Positions 50,681-59,189 of a stretch of DNA of 59,994 nt are shown in pieces (the stretch's first letter is position 1; each line of letters begins with the position of its first letter). Under the pieces are notes generated by a model, which worked only from the letters and a program-made list of their open reading frames with translations, was not told the origin of the DNA and searched no databases. A program made the position numbers and the translations under genes. Source of the DNA: Anaerolineae bacterium (GTDB taxonomy: Bacteria; Chloroflexota; Anaerolineae; JAADDB01); assembly GCA_015486895.1 (NCBI GenBank), contig WFQT01000217.1, positions 1-59,994 on the forward strand, given 5' to 3'.

Positions 50681-51875
50681 CTTTCTTGTATGTCTGCAGC
50701 CAGTGGAGAGCGGCCTGGGCCATGATGGCAGTGCCGATAGGTAATGCTCGTTCGTTAATGTTGAAAGTGGGCGTATGCGCGTTTCCAAAGGGCTCACCGT
50801 CGCTGGCGGCACCTAAATTGTAAAATGCCGCCGGTACCACCCGAGCGTAGAAGCTGAAATCCTCGGCACCCATCGCTGGCCCCGATTCCTGTATGGTGTC
50901 CGGCCCCAGCAGTTCTGTGATGGTCCGCTGTAGAAAAGCGGTGGCAGCCGGATTATTAATGTTTGGTGGATATCCCTCCCGAATGTTTAACGCGAATTTG
51001 CCACCTAACGTTTCCACAACGGAAAGGGCTTGGCGCAGGCCATTGTGAAGCTGTGTCCGCACTTCTGGCGACAAGGCCCGAATGGTTCCAGCAATTTCCA
51101 CATTGTTGGGTATCACGTTAGTAGCAGTGCCTGCGTTTATCATGGTTACACTAATGACGCCGCTTTCCCGGGGATCAATCTGCCGGGCGACAAAACTCTG
51201 AATAGCCATGATAGCCTGGGCAGTCAAGACCACCGGATCGAGGCCAGTGTGGGGGTAAGCAGCGTGGCATCCCCGGCCAGTAATGGTGGCATAGAAAGCG
51301 TCGCTGGAGGCAGAAACACTGCCGGCAGTTAAATTGATGTAACCCACTGCCATATTATTACGCACGTGCTGACCGAAAATGACATCTACGCTATCTAAAA
51401 CACCCTCTTCGACCATACGCCGCCCGCCGCTTTTACCCTCGTCATCGGATGATTCTTCCGACGGCTGGAAGAGAAAACGTACTTCGCCAGGGATATTGCC
51501 CGCTGCCGCTTCCTCCGCCAACAGCCGGGCCGTGCCTAACAGCATGGCTGTGTGAGCATCATGGCCACAAGCGTGCATAACGCCATCCACAGTGGAACGG
51601 TAAGGTACATCATTGGCCTCGGTGATTGGTAGGGCATCCATGTCCGCCCGCAGCGCTACCACCGGGCCATCTGGCGCACCAATGAGCCGGCCAACCACGC
51701 CGGTTTTCGCTACCTTCGTTTGCACACGAATCCCCATGGTTTGCAACATCTCGGCAACGAGTGCTGATGTACGCCTCTCTTGAAAGCTAAGTTCTGGGTG
51801 CGCGTGGATATCGCGGCGGATGGCTACCAGGTCATCCGCTATTGCCTGCGCCCGCTGCAACATTGAATCGCTCAT
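50664..51875 (-). CDS. M20-family amidohydrolase (second paralogue)
   Basis: 403 residues with HPELSFQERRTS, VVALRADMDALPITEANDVPY, HACGHDAHTA, FQPSEESSDDEGKSGG and GAEDFSFYARVVPAAF. Same subfamily as 40051-41247 but clearly diverged, with a Ser/Asp-rich insert after the Glu pair. Its stop overlaps the probable GH36 start. Confidence 0.9.
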   Translation of the reverse strand: MSDSMLQRAQAIADDLVAIRRDIHAHPELSFQERRTSALVAEMLQTMGIRVQTKVAKTGVVGRLIGAPDGPVVALRADMDALPITEANDVPYRSTVDGVMHACGHDAHTAMLLGTARLLAEEAAAGNIPGEVRFLFQPSEESSDDEGKSGGRRMVEEGVLDSVDVIFGQHVRNNMAVGYINLTAGSVSASSDAFYATITGRGCHAAYPHTGLDPVVLTAQAIMAIQSFVARQIDPRESGVISVTMINAGTATNVIPNNVEIAGTIRALSPEVRTQLHNGLRQALSVVETLGGKFALNIREGYPPNINNPAATAFLQRTITELLGPDTIQESGPAMGAEDFSFYARVVPAAFYNLGAASDGEPFGNAHTPTFNINERALPIGTAIMAQAALHWLQTYKKGDKSY

Positions 51876-52059
51876 TTTGAAACTTCTCCCCTTTGTCAGG
51901 ATAGCTTTTGCGGGGGCATTGTAGCAAAAAAGTCCTTAACGGCCAACTTGGAACTGTTTTCTGGCTTAACTCTGATTGTGCTATACTACGAGGCAACCGC
52001 AGCAGAGGACAGTCCATCACTGCTGCCGGAGAATTGCATCTATTTTATGGGAGGATGAT

Positions 52060-52509
52060 GTGGAACGCACATTCATCATGATTAAGCCAGATGGCGTGCA
52101 ACGCGGTCTGGTGGGGGAAATCATTAGTCGTTTAGAGAAACGAGGGTTGCGCTTAGTAGGAATGAAAATGATGCACCTGAGCCGGGAATTTGCTACCAAG
52201 CACTACGCTGTGCATAAGGGGAAACCCTTTTTTGCCGGCCTGCTGGATTATATCACCAGAGGGCCGGTAGTGGCGATGGTTTGGGAAGGTACGAACGCTA
52301 TCGAGATTGCCCGCCGTACCATGGGGGCAACCAATCCTGCTGACGCGGAGCCGGGTACAATTCGCGCTGACTATGCTTTAGAAATCGGCCGCAACCTGAT
52401 CCATGGCTCTGACGGAGCAGAAACAGCGGCTACCGAGATTGCTCTCTGGTTCTCCGAGGAGGAGATCCTCAGCTACGAGCGCAGCATCGACCCTTGGATT
52501 TACGAATAA
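52060..52509 (+). CDS. ndk: Nucleoside diphosphate kinase
   Basis: 149 residues from GTG 52060 with GGGAGG upstream. VERTFIMIKPDGVQRGLVGEI, HYAVHKGKPFFAGLLDYI, GPVVAMVWEG, and the catalytic His in NLIHGSDGAETA. Exchanges phosphate between NTPs and NDPs. An extended -10 TGCTATACT is at about 51978-51986. Confidence 0.96.
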   Translation: MERTFIMIKPDGVQRGLVGEIISRLEKRGLRLVGMKMMHLSREFATKHYAVHKGKPFFAGLLDYITRGPVVAMVWEGTNAIEIARRTMGATNPADAEPGTIRADYALEIGRNLIHGSDGAETAATEIALWFSEEEILSYERSIDPWIYE

Positions 52510-52572
52510 GCAGGGAATTTGGCAGCCACGGGTGCGTTATTCTCGTGGCTGTTGGACATGGAGGCAAGAGAA

Positions 52573-53202
52573 ATGACAATCTACGATGTGACCATGACCC
52601 TTGAAGCCGGAATGCCGGTCTGGCCCGGTGACCCAGAAGTGGAAGTGAAATTGCTTAGCTTAGTGGCTGCCGGCGATAAGGCTACTGTGCGGCAGTTGAA
52701 ATTGACCACCCACACCGGCACTCATGTGGATGCCCCAGCGCACTTCCTCGCCGACGGTAAAACGGTGGACCAGATTCCACTGAGCGCTTGCCTCGGCCGG
52801 GCAACAGTAGTAAATATGATGGACACAGAGGTCATCACTGCCAATGATTTGGAAAACAGCGTGACACCCCGGGCGGGGATGCGGCTGTTGTTGCGCACAA
52901 AAGCCCACAATTCCACAGGCCAGACTCCCAAGGCATACATGGACTTCGTTCCGCTTTCCTTAGCTGCCGCGAATTGGCTGGTGGAAAACGAAGTATCCCT
53001 GGTGGGTGTGGATGGGCCCTCAGTGGAAGCCCTCACCGGCAATGGAGACGTCCATCGTCGGCTCTTGAGCGCCGGCATTGTCATCATAGAAAACTTGCAG
53101 TTGGAAGATGCACGACCAGGGGAATTCGATTTGATATGCCTGCCGCTAAAGATTGCGGATGGCGACGGCGCGCCGGCCCGGGTGCTCCTGCGATCGCATT
53201 AA
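52573..53202 (+). CDS. Cyclase-family metal hydrolase (kynurenine formamidase-like)
   Basis: 209 residues from ATG 52573 (GGAGG upstream). Family motifs: YDVTMTLEAGMPVWPGDP, the metal motif HTGTHVDAPAHF, VGVDGPSVEAL and NGDVHRRLLSAGIVIIENLQL. Related enzymes hydrolyse N-formylkynurenine or cyclic amides. Substrate not predictable; no tryptophan-degradation genes nearby. Confidence 0.88.
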   Translation: MTIYDVTMTLEAGMPVWPGDPEVEVKLLSLVAAGDKATVRQLKLTTHTGTHVDAPAHFLADGKTVDQIPLSACLGRATVVNMMDTEVITANDLENSVTPRAGMRLLLRTKAHNSTGQTPKAYMDFVPLSLAAANWLVENEVSLVGVDGPSVEALTGNGDVHRRLLSAGIVIIENLQLEDARPGEFDLICLPLKIADGDGAPARVLLRSH

Positions 53203-53384
53203 GTAAATGGCTTGCCAGCCATAGGCCATCTCTACTCCCCAGCGTGACCAGCATGCCTCCAATCCCTGGCGGGAGAGGGCCAAACCCCTCCCAACTTTGG
53301 GGGCGGCAGCTAAGCTAAAGGTAGTAATAACGGGAATCACAGATTCCACCGACGGGCAGTAGTTTCTGGAAAGGAGAGTTCTGT

Positions 53385-54890
53385 TTGACATTTCAACGCA
53401 CGAGCGGTTTAGTTTTGCATCCGACATCTCTGCCGGGGCAGATTGGCATCGGCGACTTAGGAACCGAGGTATATCGGTTTTTAGATTTCATGGTTGTGGC
53501 CAAGCAAGGAATCTGGCAGGTCTTGCCCCTGGGCCCCACCGGCTATGGGGATTCGCCTTATCAATCATTTTCCGCCTTTGCGGGCAATCCATTGTTGATT
53601 AACCTGGAGCAGTTGGTAGAGGAGGAATTTTTACCGGCGAACGCTTTGGACGGGGCACCGGTTTTCCCACCAGAGCGGGTGGACTATGGTGCTGTCATTA
53701 ACTACAAGCTACCTTTACTCAAGGGAGCGTATGATTATTTTTCGGTCCATGCGGACGCGATAAAGAAGGAGGCTTTTGACCGTTTTGCCTGGGAAAGCGG
53801 CAGTTGGCTGCATGATTTCGCCCTTTTCATGGCCCTCAAAGATGCCCACGGTGGGGCGCCGTGGTATCAATGGCCAGATGAAATTAAGAACCGGCAACCG
53901 GAGGCCATTGCCTCATGGGAAAACCAACTGCACCGGCAAATCCTAAGCCACAAATTCATCCAATATCTTTTCTTCCGCCAGTGGCAGGCCGTCAAGCAGT
54001 ATGCCAACGAGCGCGGCGTGCGCATCATGGGAGATATTCCCATTTTCGTCGCTTACGATAGCTGCGATATCTGGGCACACCGGGACATCTTCTACTTGGA
54101 CGAAACCGGCTGGCCGACTGTCGTCTCCGGGGTGCCACCGGATATTTATAGCACCACCGGCCAGCTTTGGGGCAACCCAATTTACCGGTGGGATGTATTA
54201 GCCGAGCGAGGCTATCAGTGGTGGATAGAACGCTTCCAGGCCACTTTGCGTATGGTTGACATCGTCCGTTTAGACCACTTCCGAGGTTTTGAAGCTTACT
54301 GGGAAGTGCCCGGCGGAGAGAAAACAGCGGTAAAAGGACGCTGGGTCAAAGGCCCCGGTGTCCATTTCTTCGACGCCCTGCGCTCCGCCTTAGGGGCTAT
54401 CCCAATCGTCGTCGAAGATCTGGGCTTCATCACGCCGGAGGTCGATGCCTTGCGGGAACGATTCAGCTTCCCCGGCATGAAGGTATTGCAGTTCGCTTTC
54501 GGCGGCGACCCGGAGAACCCTTATCTACCACATAATTACCCGCGCAATTGTGTGGTCTACACCAGCACTCATGATAGTGATACAGCCCGCGGTTGGTTTC
54601 AAGATCGAGCCACCCCGGAGGAGCAGGAGTATGCCATCAAATATATCGGCTCAAGCGGTGCGGACTTCGCCTGGGACTTCATACGCTTAGCTTACCGCTC
54701 AGTGGCCGACATTGCTATGGTCAACTTGCAAGATGTCTTTCGCCTGGGCAATGAAGGGCGGATGAACTTACCCGGCAGCCTGGGCGGGAATTGGAGTTGG
54801 CGTTTTCAAAAAGGAGATTTACGGCCGGTGTATGCCGAGCAATTAGCCGAAATGGTATATCTCTTTGGCCGGGAGGGAAAGACAGAATGA
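53385..54890 (+). CDS. malQ: 4-alpha-glucanotransferase
   Basis: 501 residues, TTG start at 53385 with AAAGGAGAG upstream. GH77 marks: RTSGLVLHPTSLPGQIGIGDLG, WQVLPLGPTGYGDSPYQSFSAFAGNPLLI split by the usual loop, VRLDHFRGFEAYWEVP (nucleophile Asp), VVEDLGFITPEV (acid/base Glu in VVED) and VYTSTHDSDTARGW. Rearranges alpha-1,4-glucans in glycogen or maltodextrin use. Its stop overlaps the next ATG. Confidence 0.96.
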   Translation: MTFQRTSGLVLHPTSLPGQIGIGDLGTEVYRFLDFMVVAKQGIWQVLPLGPTGYGDSPYQSFSAFAGNPLLINLEQLVEEEFLPANALDGAPVFPPERVDYGAVINYKLPLLKGAYDYFSVHADAIKKEAFDRFAWESGSWLHDFALFMALKDAHGGAPWYQWPDEIKNRQPEAIASWENQLHRQILSHKFIQYLFFRQWQAVKQYANERGVRIMGDIPIFVAYDSCDIWAHRDIFYLDETGWPTVVSGVPPDIYSTTGQLWGNPIYRWDVLAERGYQWWIERFQATLRMVDIVRLDHFRGFEAYWEVPGGEKTAVKGRWVKGPGVHFFDALRSALGAIPIVVEDLGFITPEVDALRERFSFPGMKVLQFAFGGDPENPYLPHNYPRNCVVYTSTHDSDTARGWFQDRATPEEQEYAIKYIGSSGADFAWDFIRLAYRSVADIAMVNLQDVFRLGNEGRMNLPGSLGGNWSWRFQKGDLRPVYAEQLAEMVYLFGREGKTE

Positions 54891-55297
54891 GAATGTTAGG
54901 CTGGTTAGCATATCATTTTCAGTGGGAACCAGGCGTGCAGAGCGTCGAAGAGGTGCCCGAGCAGGAACTAAGCGGCGACGTGTCCGACTTGCTCCTGGTT
55001 TTTATCCACGTGGAAGAAAAGGACACGGAAGATCGCAGCCATGTTTTCCGCAAGACACTAAAGCAGATTAAGTGGCAAGTGAACAAAGTGGGTTATAAGA
55101 ATATCGTCTTACACTCTTTTGCTCACTTAGGTGGCCAAAGTGCCTCCTTCGACTTTGCCTGGTCTTTCCTGAATGACTTGGCCGAACGGCTGCGCAATAC
55201 CGGTTACCAGGTCTTAATTACACCGTACGGCTATACCAGCGAATGGCACTTGCACGTGCGCCCAGATTCAGTTGCCCGGGTATGGAAAGACTTTTAA
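54887..55297 (+). CDS. Stand-alone archaeal-type threonyl-tRNA synthetase editing domain
   Basis: 136 residues from ATG 54887, overlapping malQ by 4 bases. MRMLGWLAYHFQWEP, LLLVFIHVEEKD, TLKQIKWQVNKVGYKNIVLHSFAHLGG, and GYQVLITPYGYTSEWHLHVRPDSVARV match the N-terminal editing domain of archaeal ThrRS (D-aminoacyl-tRNA deacylase-like fold), which removes wrongly attached Ser. No synthetase domain is attached, so it would act in trans. Coupling to malQ is unexpected. Confidence 0.8.
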   Translation: MRMLGWLAYHFQWEPGVQSVEEVPEQELSGDVSDLLLVFIHVEEKDTEDRSHVFRKTLKQIKWQVNKVGYKNIVLHSFAHLGGQSASFDFAWSFLNDLAERLRNTGYQVLITPYGYTSEWHLHVRPDSVARVWKDF

Positions 55298-55592
55298 CCC
55301 TGGATATTCATGCCAGAACGGCGGAATTTTTGTGCAGCGCATCAGGACAATGAACTACAGGTTTTGGAGGACGAAGGAAGACCCCATTGGAAATAGGACA
55401 CAGATGAACGCTGATCTCATTTTCATCCGCCGTGGCGCGCCACAGGCCCATGGCAACTCTACTGAAAATGGCTATTCAGGTAACTCAGGGAATGTCCCCA
55501 AACAATGTGGGGAAACATCTTTCACTTTGAATTGCTCCCTGCTATCCTGACAACATATCCAGGCGATAAACCTACGGCGGAGGAATCTGCTG
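55298..55592. other. Short gene-free stretch before mazG
   Basis: About 295 bp. No repeat copy, strong hairpin or promoter pair stands out. Confidence 0.4.
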
Positions 55593-56957
55593 GTGAAAGA
55601 GGAACGAGAAATTGTAGTGGTTGGGCTTGGTCCCGGGCCGGCGAGTTTGATCACGCGGGAAGCGTGGGGCCTGCTGGCAGAGGCCGACACTATTTACTTG
55701 CGCACACAGGAGCACCCGGCGGTGGCACATTTCCCCGCCGAGTGGTCATGGCAATCATTTGATAACCTGTACGGCCGCTATGACCATTTCAGCGATGTTT
55801 ACGACGCCATCGTAGCAAACCTGGTCGAAGCGCTATCCACCACAAACCGGGTTGTCTATGCCGTGCCGGGCCACCCGCGCATGGGGGAAGCTACCACGCC
55901 TCGATTAGAACAGCTTGCCGCAGCCAATGGCTTTCAAGTGCAAGTGATTGCCGGCCTGAGCTTTTTGGAGCCAGTTTGCGACTTGCTACACATCGACCCT
56001 ATGGACGGCTGCCAAGTATACGACGCCATGCTGTTAGCCGGCGAGTATTTCCCCACCACCTCGCCCGATCATCCGCTCTTGCTGGCACAACTATACAGTC
56101 GCGCCTTAGCTAGCGACGTTAAACTGACGCTACTATCCGCTTACCCGGAGGAGCATCCTGTTTTCTTAGTGCGACAAGCCGGCACCTCCCGCGCCACCGC
56201 ACGGGAGCTGCCGTTATACCGCTTAGATCACAGCGACGTCATTTTCGACCACCTGACTGCCCTTTACGTACCATCCTGGAAGAAAGCAGCCGACTACACC
56301 GCCTTGCAAAACGTGGTGGCCCGTCTGCGAGCTCCCGGCGGTTGCCCATGGGACCGGGCCCAGACGCACCTAAGCCTGAGAGAGAGCCTGCTGGAAGAAA
56401 CATATGAAGTACTGGACGCACTTGACCGCGAAGATATGCTGGCCCTTCAAGAAGAGCTAGGTGACTTGCTACTGCAAGTAGCGTTACACACTGAGATTGC
56501 AGCGGAAGAGGGAAATTTTCGCTTGGGAGATGTCATTCATAGTATTGTGAGCAAGTTAATTCGCCGCCACCCCCACGTTTTCGGAGAGGTTACCGTTAAC
56601 AGCGTTGAGGAGGTCTTACACAACTGGGAGGAAATCAAGAAAGCGGAGAATGCAGCCTCGAAACCAGGGAGAAAGCCAACAGTCTATGATCCCTTTGTCT
56701 CCGTCCCCCGGACGCTGCCAGCTTTGGCACAGGCAGCGGTATATTTGCGCAAAGCCAGCGACCGCCTGGATGCGGCTTTGCCGCCGACAAAGCACCTTTT
56801 GCCGGACAGCCTGACCCCTGAGGCGTTGGGAGACTACCTCCTGCAAATAGTACAACAAGCTCGACAAGAGCAGGTAGATGCCGAGGCAGCTTTGCGGGAA
56901 GCTAATAGCCGTTTTGCCGACCGTGTGCGAGCTTTAGTAACAAGCGCCAAGCAATAG
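55593..56957 (+). CDS. mazG: MazG nucleotide pyrophosphohydrolase fused to a tetrapyrrole-methylase domain (YabN-like)
   Basis: 454 residues from GTG 55593 (GGAGG upstream). N-terminal SAM-dependent tetrapyrrole-methylase fold (IVVVGLGPGPASLITREAWGLL, VVYAVPGHPRMGEATT, LLSAYPEEHPVFLVRQAG); C-terminal MazG with LRAPGGCPWDRAQTHLSLR, ESLLEETYEVLDALD and EELGDLLLQVALHTEIA. It hydrolyses non-canonical NTPs; the role of the methylase-like half is unclear in this family. Confidence 0.93.
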   Translation: MKEEREIVVVGLGPGPASLITREAWGLLAEADTIYLRTQEHPAVAHFPAEWSWQSFDNLYGRYDHFSDVYDAIVANLVEALSTTNRVVYAVPGHPRMGEATTPRLEQLAAANGFQVQVIAGLSFLEPVCDLLHIDPMDGCQVYDAMLLAGEYFPTTSPDHPLLLAQLYSRALASDVKLTLLSAYPEEHPVFLVRQAGTSRATARELPLYRLDHSDVIFDHLTALYVPSWKKAADYTALQNVVARLRAPGGCPWDRAQTHLSLRESLLEETYEVLDALDREDMLALQEELGDLLLQVALHTEIAAEEGNFRLGDVIHSIVSKLIRRHPHVFGEVTVNSVEEVLHNWEEIKKAENAASKPGRKPTVYDPFVSVPRTLPALAQAAVYLRKASDRLDAALPPTKHLLPDSLTPEALGDYLLQIVQQARQEQVDAEAALREANSRFADRVRALVTSAKQ

Positions 56958-57118
56958 AGAGGAAACAGTCCGCGAGAAAACTGCCCTCGCGGTGGCCCGC
57001 AGTGTAGCACTGAACGAGAGGCCTACGCGCTTAGATGAAAGCAGCCTCAACTTAACGCACATACTGAACACTGTTTTAGAAACAATACAAATCCCTATAG
57101 GGGGAGGCCAGGTAATGA

Positions 57119-57823
57119 TCAGCTAAAGCCCAAATTGCGGCTTTTCAGGCTGACAAAGCCGGGGTTGCCGATAATCAGGTGATCCAATACCGCGACATCC
57201 AAAAGTTCTCCAGCAGCCACAATCTGCTTGGTCACCTGAACATCCTCAGGGGAAGGAGCTGGATCTCCAGAAGGGTGGTTATGCGCCAAGATGATCGCTT
57301 TGCTATTCTCCCGGATAGCGCGGCGGAACACCTCGGCGACGCGAATATTTGCCTGGTTCAGCGAGCCGCGATAAAGCATCACCTGCCGGGTAACGCTGTG
57401 GCGGTTGTTCAACAACAACAACCGCACCTCTTCCTGTTCTAAGAAGCGCATCTCGGTCAACAAGTTCGCCGCGTCTTGAGGGGAACGGATAACTATTCCG
57501 GCATCGGGTGCTTCGCTCAACAGCCTGCGGCCTAATTCCAATGCCGCCTGGATCTGCGCTGCTTTTGCCACTCCGATTCCCTTTTGTTGGCAGAGCTGGC
57601 CAAAGTCCGCTTTCGCCAGGCCACTCAGCCCTCGGAAATCACGCAGCAACGTTTCCGCAACGTGAATAGCGCTGCGACCTTCCATGCCCACCCGCAAAAT
57701 AATGGCCAGCAGTTCCGGCGTAGAAAGAGCGGCAGGCCCGTAGTGGGCTAAACGCTCCCGAGGTCGCTCATTGCTAGGCAAGTCTAAGATTCGAGTCGTA
57801 TAGCTATTCGCAGTCACTGACAT
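57119..57823 (-). CDS. radC: RadC-like JAB/MPN domain protein
   Basis: 234 residues. UPF0758 helix-hairpin part (RERLAHYGPAALSTPELLAIILR, GIGVAKAAQIQAALELGRR) followed by the JAB metalloprotease-like domain with AIILAHNHPSGDPAPSPEDVQVTK (HxHx7D-type metal motif). True function is unknown despite the name. ATG 57823 follows GGAGG. Confidence 0.92.
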   Translation of the reverse strand: MSVTANSYTTRILDLPSNERPRERLAHYGPAALSTPELLAIILRVGMEGRSAIHVAETLLRDFRGLSGLAKADFGQLCQQKGIGVAKAAQIQAALELGRRLLSEAPDAGIVIRSPQDAANLLTEMRFLEQEEVRLLLLNNRHSVTRQVMLYRGSLNQANIRVAEVFRRAIRENSKAIILAHNHPSGDPAPSPEDVQVTKQIVAAGELLDVAVLDHLIIGNPGFVSLKSRNLGFS

Positions 57824-57859
57824 GGGGGAACCTCCTTGGCGTGTTCGCCGGGCATGTTA

Positions 57860-57888
57860 TTGCTGAACTGATATGGCTGATGTATAAT
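57860..57888 (+). promoter_or_regulatory. Candidate promoter upstream of the zinc-ribbon gene
   Basis: TTGCTG (57860-57865), 17 bp, TATAAT (57883-57888). The gene starts ~250 bases downstream, so the leader would be long and include the family B fragment at 58052-58088. Confidence 0.5.
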
Positions 57889-58051
57889 GGCCCGCTGTAG
57901 GCTATGAATTCACCGGCGGAACGGCGAGCAAATTCGGTGCGTCTACTCATTGACCATAATCCCTGGGCAATGCGTCACACGCCAACATGTTTTCACAAAC
58001 GAATATCCATGTGGAAAGTAAACGATAGCACCAGGAGCTAATCAGGTGGTG

Positions 58052-58088
58052 AAATTCTGTGTCTCAAACAAAAACGTCAGAGTCCAGT
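58052..58088 (-). repeat. Solitary end of repeat family B
   Basis: AATTCTGTGTCTCAAAC and ACGTCAGAGTCCAGT match the CAGAGTCCAGT end of B copies 2 and 3. No second terminus nearby. The rest of the 317-bp gap has only the promoter at 57860. Confidence 0.6.
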
Positions 58089-58140
58089 CAAGTATCACCC
58101 CGCACCCTTACAGCGGGATATAAAGAGGTGAGAAAAAAGA

Positions 58141-58659
58141 ATGTCTGCCCAGATTAGTAATCAGATCGCCATCATCGTCCAGACAATCATTACCACTTTG
58201 GCCGCCTTCACCGTGGCTTTTTGGTTAGGATTAGCTATCTGGACTTTCCGGGACATCTACGCCCGTTCCCGAGACATTTTAGCCCTAATCTTCGCACCGT
58301 TACTGGTTTTGCTCTTAGGCCCGGCCGGCTGGCTGATCTACCTCTTGTTGCGCCCCCATCGCACGTTAGCCGAGATCTATGACCAGGCATTGGAAGAAGA
58401 CCTGCTACTACAGCAGATCGAAAATACGCTCGTCTGCCCTAACTGCAAACGCCCGGTAGAGAAAGATTGGCAAGTTTGCCCTTACTGCCACACTCCGCTG
58501 CGCCGTCCTTGCCCCAACTGCGGCCGTCTCATCGATGTTTCCTGGGACATCTGTCCCTACTGCGCCACAGAAGTAGCCCCGGCACTGGTGACGCGGGAAG
58601 AAGAGGTAGTCTCAACCACGCCAATTCCTGCCGAAGCAAGCGCTGGAAGCAGCCAGTAG
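58141..58659 (+). CDS. Membrane-anchored double zinc-ribbon protein
   Basis: 172 residues. One long hydrophobic helix (IIVQTIITTLAAFTVAFWLG), a second (LALIFAPLLVLLLGPAGWLIYLLLR), then two zinc-ribbon pairs: CPNCKRPVEKDWQVCPYC and CPNCGRLIDVSWDICPYC. Double zinc-ribbon (DZR) domains act in protein or nucleic-acid contacts. It ends in a Thr/Ser/Glu-rich tail. Function unknown. Confidence 0.8.
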   Translation: MSAQISNQIAIIVQTIITTLAAFTVAFWLGLAIWTFRDIYARSRDILALIFAPLLVLLLGPAGWLIYLLLRPHRTLAEIYDQALEEDLLLQQIENTLVCPNCKRPVEKDWQVCPYCHTPLRRPCPNCGRLIDVSWDICPYCATEVAPALVTREEEVVSTTPIPAEASAGSSQ

Positions 58660-58665
58660 TCTTGA

Positions 58666-59172
58666 TCAGGCAGATTGCCGTTGCCACCAATCTGTGATTC
58701 GACGCTCACTTCGCCGGTCTCGCCTGGCAATGTTTAGGAGGAGATCAGCAATGCTTATCTGGCCGCCTGGCCCGGGATAAGGGAATGTTTGCCGAAAGAA
58801 ATCATCGCTAAAGGCGCTCAAAGTGATATGCGTTTCCTCCCGGACCCAGTAATATTCCCGCAGAATCTCTGTCCAAGTCAGACTACGTTTGTGCTGCACC
58901 TGCATCGCCAACCAGTTCTCCACGCCCTCATAGAACTCCTGCCAATCCGGCGTCTCGCCGTGGTCTAATTGCTGAATGCGGGTCAGCAAGCAGCTTTCCC
59001 AGGCGATGCTTTCACTAAGCATATCTTTCACCGAGCGATCTGGTGCTACGCCTAACACGAACCGTTGTTCGTAAGGGACATCACGAGTAGCAGCTAACAG
59101 CGCCACCCGGGCGCCACTCAACTCGCTTAGCACGCGCTCCCGTAATTCAGCAACGCTTTCCTTAACAGACAC
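58666..59172 (-). CDS. DinB/DfsB-like four-helix protein
   Basis: 168 residues from GTG 59172, 17 bases after lipA. Helical pattern with RSVKDMLSESIAWESCLLTRI and DDFFRQTFPYPGPGGQISIADLLLNIARRDRRSERRI is that of the DinB/ClbS superfamily. The usual metal His in the H-x-xx-W motif (LAHIAAWE) is replaced by Ser/Glu (SESIAWE), and the C-terminal HxxxH by ARRDRRSE, so a metal site is probably lost. Role unknown. Confidence 0.7.
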   Translation of the reverse strand: MSVKESVAELRERVLSELSGARVALLAATRDVPYEQRFVLGVAPDRSVKDMLSESIAWESCLLTRIQQLDHGETPDWQEFYEGVENWLAMQVQHKRSLTWTEILREYYWVREETHITLSAFSDDFFRQTFPYPGPGGQISIADLLLNIARRDRRSERRITDWWQRQSA

Positions 59173-59189
59173 GTTGTATGCGCACTCTT

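Noticed and set aside
50681..50812. Longer N-terminus for the GH36 enzyme
   Set aside because: It would overlap the M20 gene's coding region by ~149 bases and shows no SD site or family similarity.
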